Of a DNA stretch of 24,989 nt, positions 22,081 through 24,989 are shown in pieces. The DNA is from Priapulus caudatus (taxonomy: Eukaryota > Priapulida > Priapulimorpha > Priapulimorphida > Priapulidae). The notes beneath the pieces were generated by a model, which worked only from the letters and a program-made list of their open reading frames with translations, searched no databases and was not told the DNA's origin. The stretch covers positions 8,060 to 33,048 of the forward strand of contig NW_014578566.1 in the NCBI RefSeq assembly GCF_000485595.1, written 5' to 3'. The position numbers and the translations under genes were made by a program. How positions within the stretch are numbered: the stretch's first letter is position 1; every line of letters begins with the position of its first letter.

Positions 22081-23222
22081 CTGCGTGCGCAAAATTTACG
22101 GTAAGGTACGATTCTTCGTGTTCGTTTCGAATTCCCGCCTTTTTTTTGCTCACATACGAGATACCAGGTATCTTGGATATAGCAATATATCAAGATATAC
22201 ATTTCCCAACTACTGACTCATCGTTCATCAGAGCAGACTTGACAACATCTACTCTGGCACATGATGCTTTTACAAAATATTTGTCTTTGATAGCGTAGAT
22301 GCAGACGGTTTGATAAATTTGACCATTTTAGGAATGTAAATGCAACCAATAATGCTTGTTGCGCTAAATTGTTTCATTAACTCGTTAAATCGTTAATACA
22401 GTGTACTCAGCTGCATTCATATCGACGCGAACGCGAAAATATGCCGCATTAAAATTGTCATTAACCCTTCGCTGTGTTCCTGCCAATTACTGTGAATACA
22501 CGATTCCATTAATAACGGCGCCAATGTTTGTGCACGCTGCGACATTCGTACCTCTGCCATGACAAATCTCGTGACCTTCCCGTTGTAGTCGATGTAAGGT
22601 CGTCTTCTCTTCTCCCTTCCACCTTGGAATACGATCACCGTAGGTAGCTGCTTGCTCGTCGGCGAAACATCTATGCGAAATCTACAACAGCAACGAATTT
22701 CCTCATTTTAATCAGTGACGACAACCACCACCACGTCGAAAAGTTCACTTTCGTAATAGCATTCGATCGTAAATTACCTTCTGCATTCTATCACAAGCAA
22801 CCACCGGTTGTTTAATACCAATTGTCAAGCGACGCACACATGCTACTTGAAAAAGACATTGGATCAGTTGCAGAAACTGTCGCGGCAGTGAAAACATTAT
22901 CGGAAATCGTCACGAAGAAACTAAATTGTCTTATATAATTTAACCAGACAACTAGATTGTCTGATATTGTTCAATGAGACGTCAAGATGGATCGAGACGA
23001 TACCTTTCTGCGACGATCGAGTATCGACTGGCATCCATTTTTCCAAACTTCAGGTTCGGTAATGAATACCTAAAGCATGTGAAAACAAAGAAAAAGAAAG
23101 AATCTGAAATGCATATAACACACCTCAGACGTCACCATATTTCTATTTAACCATGAAACGACTAAATAAAAATTGCTTATTATAGATATATATAGAGGGA
23201 GAGAGAGATAGAGAGAGAGAGT

Positions 23223-23268
<46 letters not shown>

Positions 23269-23300
23269 TGACAGAGAGAGAGAGAGAGAGAGAGAGAGAA

Positions 23301-23368
<68 letters not shown>

Positions 23369-23904
23369 GGTCTTGAGAGATGGATATATTGCTTATTATA
23401 TATTGAGCATCATCCCGTTTTTACTGTTCTATTGTTTCGCGGCGGCGGCGTACTTGATGGACATGGTGGCGAACGTCGACGCGAATGAGATGCAGTCAGG
23501 CGACCAGGCAGCGTAGAACGCTACGATCCACGTCACTCGCGAATCCTTCTTGATCTCATCCTACACACAACACAAGAGCAGCTATCAGGGGGGAGGGGGA
23601 GTGTTGTCACCTACTGCCATCTGGTGACGGCTAAAGCAAACAATCTCCAAGATCAGTGATTAAGGACGTCACCTACTGCCGTCTGGTGATGGCTCGAAAG
23701 GGTTCTCGCAAAGCAAGCAATCTTAAAAGGGTTGATATCATTTTCTACCGGAAAACACAAGATCAGTAACTAAGGACGTCACCTACTGCCATCTGGTGAC
23801 GGCCCGAGCAGAAGAATATCAGTATACCTCTAAATGTGGGCCTCGGAAATATGTGATGTTTTCTGGACCTTTGAAGGAAGCCTCAGGACATAACACATGA
23901 TGCA
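21913..23904 (-). CDS. TMX2: Thioredoxin-related transmembrane protein 2, 3' part
   Basis: TMX2 is an ER-membrane thioredoxin-fold protein enriched at mitochondria-associated membranes. Five minus-strand exons join in phase, in transcript order: 23904-23828, 23560-23454, 23069-23004, 22681-22552, 22080-21913. They encode GPENITYF, VTWIVAFYAAWSPDCISFA, LKFGKMDASRYSIVAER, SPTSKQLPTVIVFQGGREKR, RRPYIDYNGK and a basic/acidic tail. These align with YMGPEYIKYF, VTWIVEFFANWSNDC, FGKVDVGRY and [23 protein letters not shown] of vertebrate TMX2. The active site is SPDC, not CxxC; vertebrates have SNDC, so the missing first Cys is a family trait. The protein ends KKND, a di-lysine KKxx retrieval signal. 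The N-terminal membrane-segment exons are not found up to the window edge. Confidence 0.93.
22552..22681 (-). CDS. TMX2: TMX2 exon (cis-Pro side of thioredoxin fold)
   Basis: Encodes FRIDVSPTSKQLPTVIVFQG and GREKRRRPYIDYNGKVTRFV. The QLPT contains the conserved cis-proline of the thioredoxin fold. Enters in phase 2, leaves in phase 0 before GTACGA. Confidence 0.95.
23004..23069 (-). CDS. TMX2: TMX2 exon (66 nt)
   Basis: Short exon encoding YSLPNLKFGKMDASRYSIVA and E, between GCTTTAG and donor GTATCG. Enters and leaves in phase 2. Confidence 0.92.
23194..23367. repeat. GA microsatellite in a TMX2 intron
   Basis: About 170 bp of nearly pure GA with a few GAAAGTGA interruptions, within 90 bp of the donor of the SPDC exon. 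Confidence 0.97.
23454..23560 (-). CDS. TMX2: TMX2 exon with the SPDC active-site motif
   Basis: Encodes DEIKKDSRVTWIVAFYAAWS, PDCISFASTFATMSIK. The helix after the motif and the VTWIV strand fit thioredoxin. Phase 0 in, phase 2 out at GTACGC. Confidence 0.95.
23604..23808. repeat. Three dispersed copies of a 28-bp motif in a TMX2 intron
   Basis: GTCACCTACTGCCATCTGGT plus GACGGC occurs at about 23606, 23668 and 23779. Two copies are preceded by AAGATCAGTRAYTAAGGAC. Each copy has GTCACC...GGTGAC inverted ends. Confidence 0.9.
23828..23904 (-). CDS. TMX2: TMX2 exon (first seen in window)
   Basis: Encodes HHVLCPEASFKGPENITYFR and GPHLE. GPENITYF matches GPEYIKYF of vertebrate TMX2. Enters in phase 1 after CCTGTTGCAG; donor GTATAC. 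Confidence 0.9.
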
Positions 23905-24176
23905 CTGCAACAGGAAAGAAATGCCTATATTAGCTGTACCGGTACATGTCAAAACTGCACCAAATGAATCATATATAGTAAATTAATATCTGTGCAAGCG
24001 AAAACATTTACATATATATGTAATAGTAAGAAATGTATTTAGAATCACGAGAAATCAAATGGATATATTACCGTAATACATGTTATGCTGATACATATTA
24101 GAAAATGTATACGTGGGAGAGGAAGTTTCGAATAAAAGTTTGTTTATATTCAGTTCTGATAGCTATAGGTTTATCA
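23905..24176. other. Upstream TMX2 intron sequence, no exon seen
   Basis: AT-rich. None of the TMX2 transmembrane exons could be recognised on the minus strand here or up to the window end. Confidence 0.6.
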
Positions 24177-24942
24177 CTATGATCAGAAGTAGATAATAGG
24201 GAAGGAGTGTGACTTCAATAAACAAGGGAAATTCGTCATTTGCTAGCCTTAGAATACCTACGATTTACTACGCGTAACTCAACCAACTTGAGCTCAAATC
24301 GTACACAGTACATTCGCCTAGCATCATGTGAAATCGTTTCCTCGTATACACCCGGCAATCCGGAGAAACAGACTAAAACGTACCACACGATTCTCCATTC
24401 TGTTGCCATCAAACCGAATCCATAACCCGCCTAACTTGAAACAATAGGCAGCTACTAACGACTCTTGCACACTCTTGTGCCCTCAGCGATGCGGTGTGGC
24501 TCGCTAGGAGATTGGACATTGACGCAACACTCAGCGAGCTAATCTTTGACCTATTTACAGCTGGTATGCCCCCACGCACGCACGCCCACCGCAATCAGCA
24601 GCAGCTCCAGCTCCAATCTCCCAGCGAGCCACACCGCATCGCCGAGTGCGCAAGAGTCGTTAGTAGCTGCCTATTGTTTCAAGTTAGGTGGGTTATGGAT
24701 TCGGTTTGCTGGCAACAGAATGGAGAATCGTGTCGTACGTTTTAGTTTGTATCTCCGGATTGCGGGTGTATACGAAGAAACGATTTCGGACGATGCTAGG
24801 CGAGAATGTACTGTGTACGATTTGAGCTCAAGTTGGTTGAGTTACGTGTAGTAAATCGTTAGTATTCTAATGCTAGTAAATGACGAATTTCCCCTGTTTA
24901 TTGAAGTCACACTCCTTCCCTATAATCTACTTCTGCTATGAT
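24177..24942. mobile_element. Large inverted repeat / foldback-type element
   Basis: Left arm about 24177-24516 and right arm about 24612-24942 are inverted copies with only scattered differences, separated by about 95 bp. Landmarks on the left: GAAGTAGATAATAGGGAAGG, CCAACTTGAGCTCAAATCGT, GCGATGCGGTGTGGCTCGCT. Their complements appear in reverse order on the right. No transposase. It probably lies in a TMX2 intron or just upstream of the gene. Open frames inside are by-products of the arms. Confidence 0.85.
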
Positions 24943-24989
24943 AGAATATTTATTGTTATGCAACTAAGGCATATATAAACACAATAATT

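Noticed and set aside
23194-23367. Coding potential of the GA-rich stretch (poly Arg-Glu frame)
   Set aside because: Simple GA microsatellite inside a TMX2 intron.
24240-24851. Open frames repeating VVSSCLLFQVR on both strands
   Set aside because: They arise because the inverted-repeat arms are complementary; no family recognised.

Overview
The window is nuclear DNA of an animal, most likely an aquatic invertebrate. The evidence is spliced genes with GT-AG introns, GC-rich exons in AT-rich introns full of microsatellites, an interstitial TTAGGG tract, and PIF/Harbinger-, hAT- and SINE-like repeats. The species cannot be fixed from the sequence. No bacterial-type operon, CRISPR array, rRNA gene or clear functional tRNA gene is visible.

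Layout. (1) 1-1246: remains of a PIF/Harbinger transposon: a minus-strand exon of a BESS-motif accessory protein (1-627) and a plus-strand DDE transposase exon (701-1246) broken by two frameshifts at or next to A runs. (2) 1247-3751: repeats, namely a degenerate TTAGGG tract, a 36-bp perfect palindrome, a MITE with 22-bp terminal inverted repeats, and tRNA-derived SINE relics. (3) 3752-18720 (+): one gene of about 22 exons for the DEAH-box RNA helicase DHX37 (yeast Dhr1/Ecm16), read exon by exon with matching phases from exon 5 to the stop. Exons 1-3 are also clear; exon 4 is disordered in frame. The introns hold two hAT-like elements and many tandem repeats. (4) 18721-21912: 3' UTRs and a convergent intergenic stretch with a compound repeat. 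(5) 21913-23904 (-): the last five exons of the thioredoxin-related transmembrane protein TMX2; its 5' exons lie outside the window or were not found. (6) 24177-24942: a large inverted repeat with arms of about 335 bp.

The most unusual property is in the DHX37 gene. At least eight splice junctions have been tandemly duplicated, so that an intron carries one or two extra copies of the neighbouring exon edge together with its splice site: exon 6 acceptor, exon 7 donor, exon 12 acceptor, exon 17 acceptor and donor, exon 18 donor, exon 20 acceptor and donor. Two further acceptors (exons 4 and 5) directly abut arrays of about 25-bp units. Other features worth checking are a GC-AG intron, a candidate 19-nt microexon, and an hAT-like element sitting beside one of the duplicated exon edges.

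DHX37 acts in nucleolar small-subunit ribosome assembly and TMX2 in the ER membrane. They are neighbours in tail-to-tail orientation and nothing here suggests a joint pathway.
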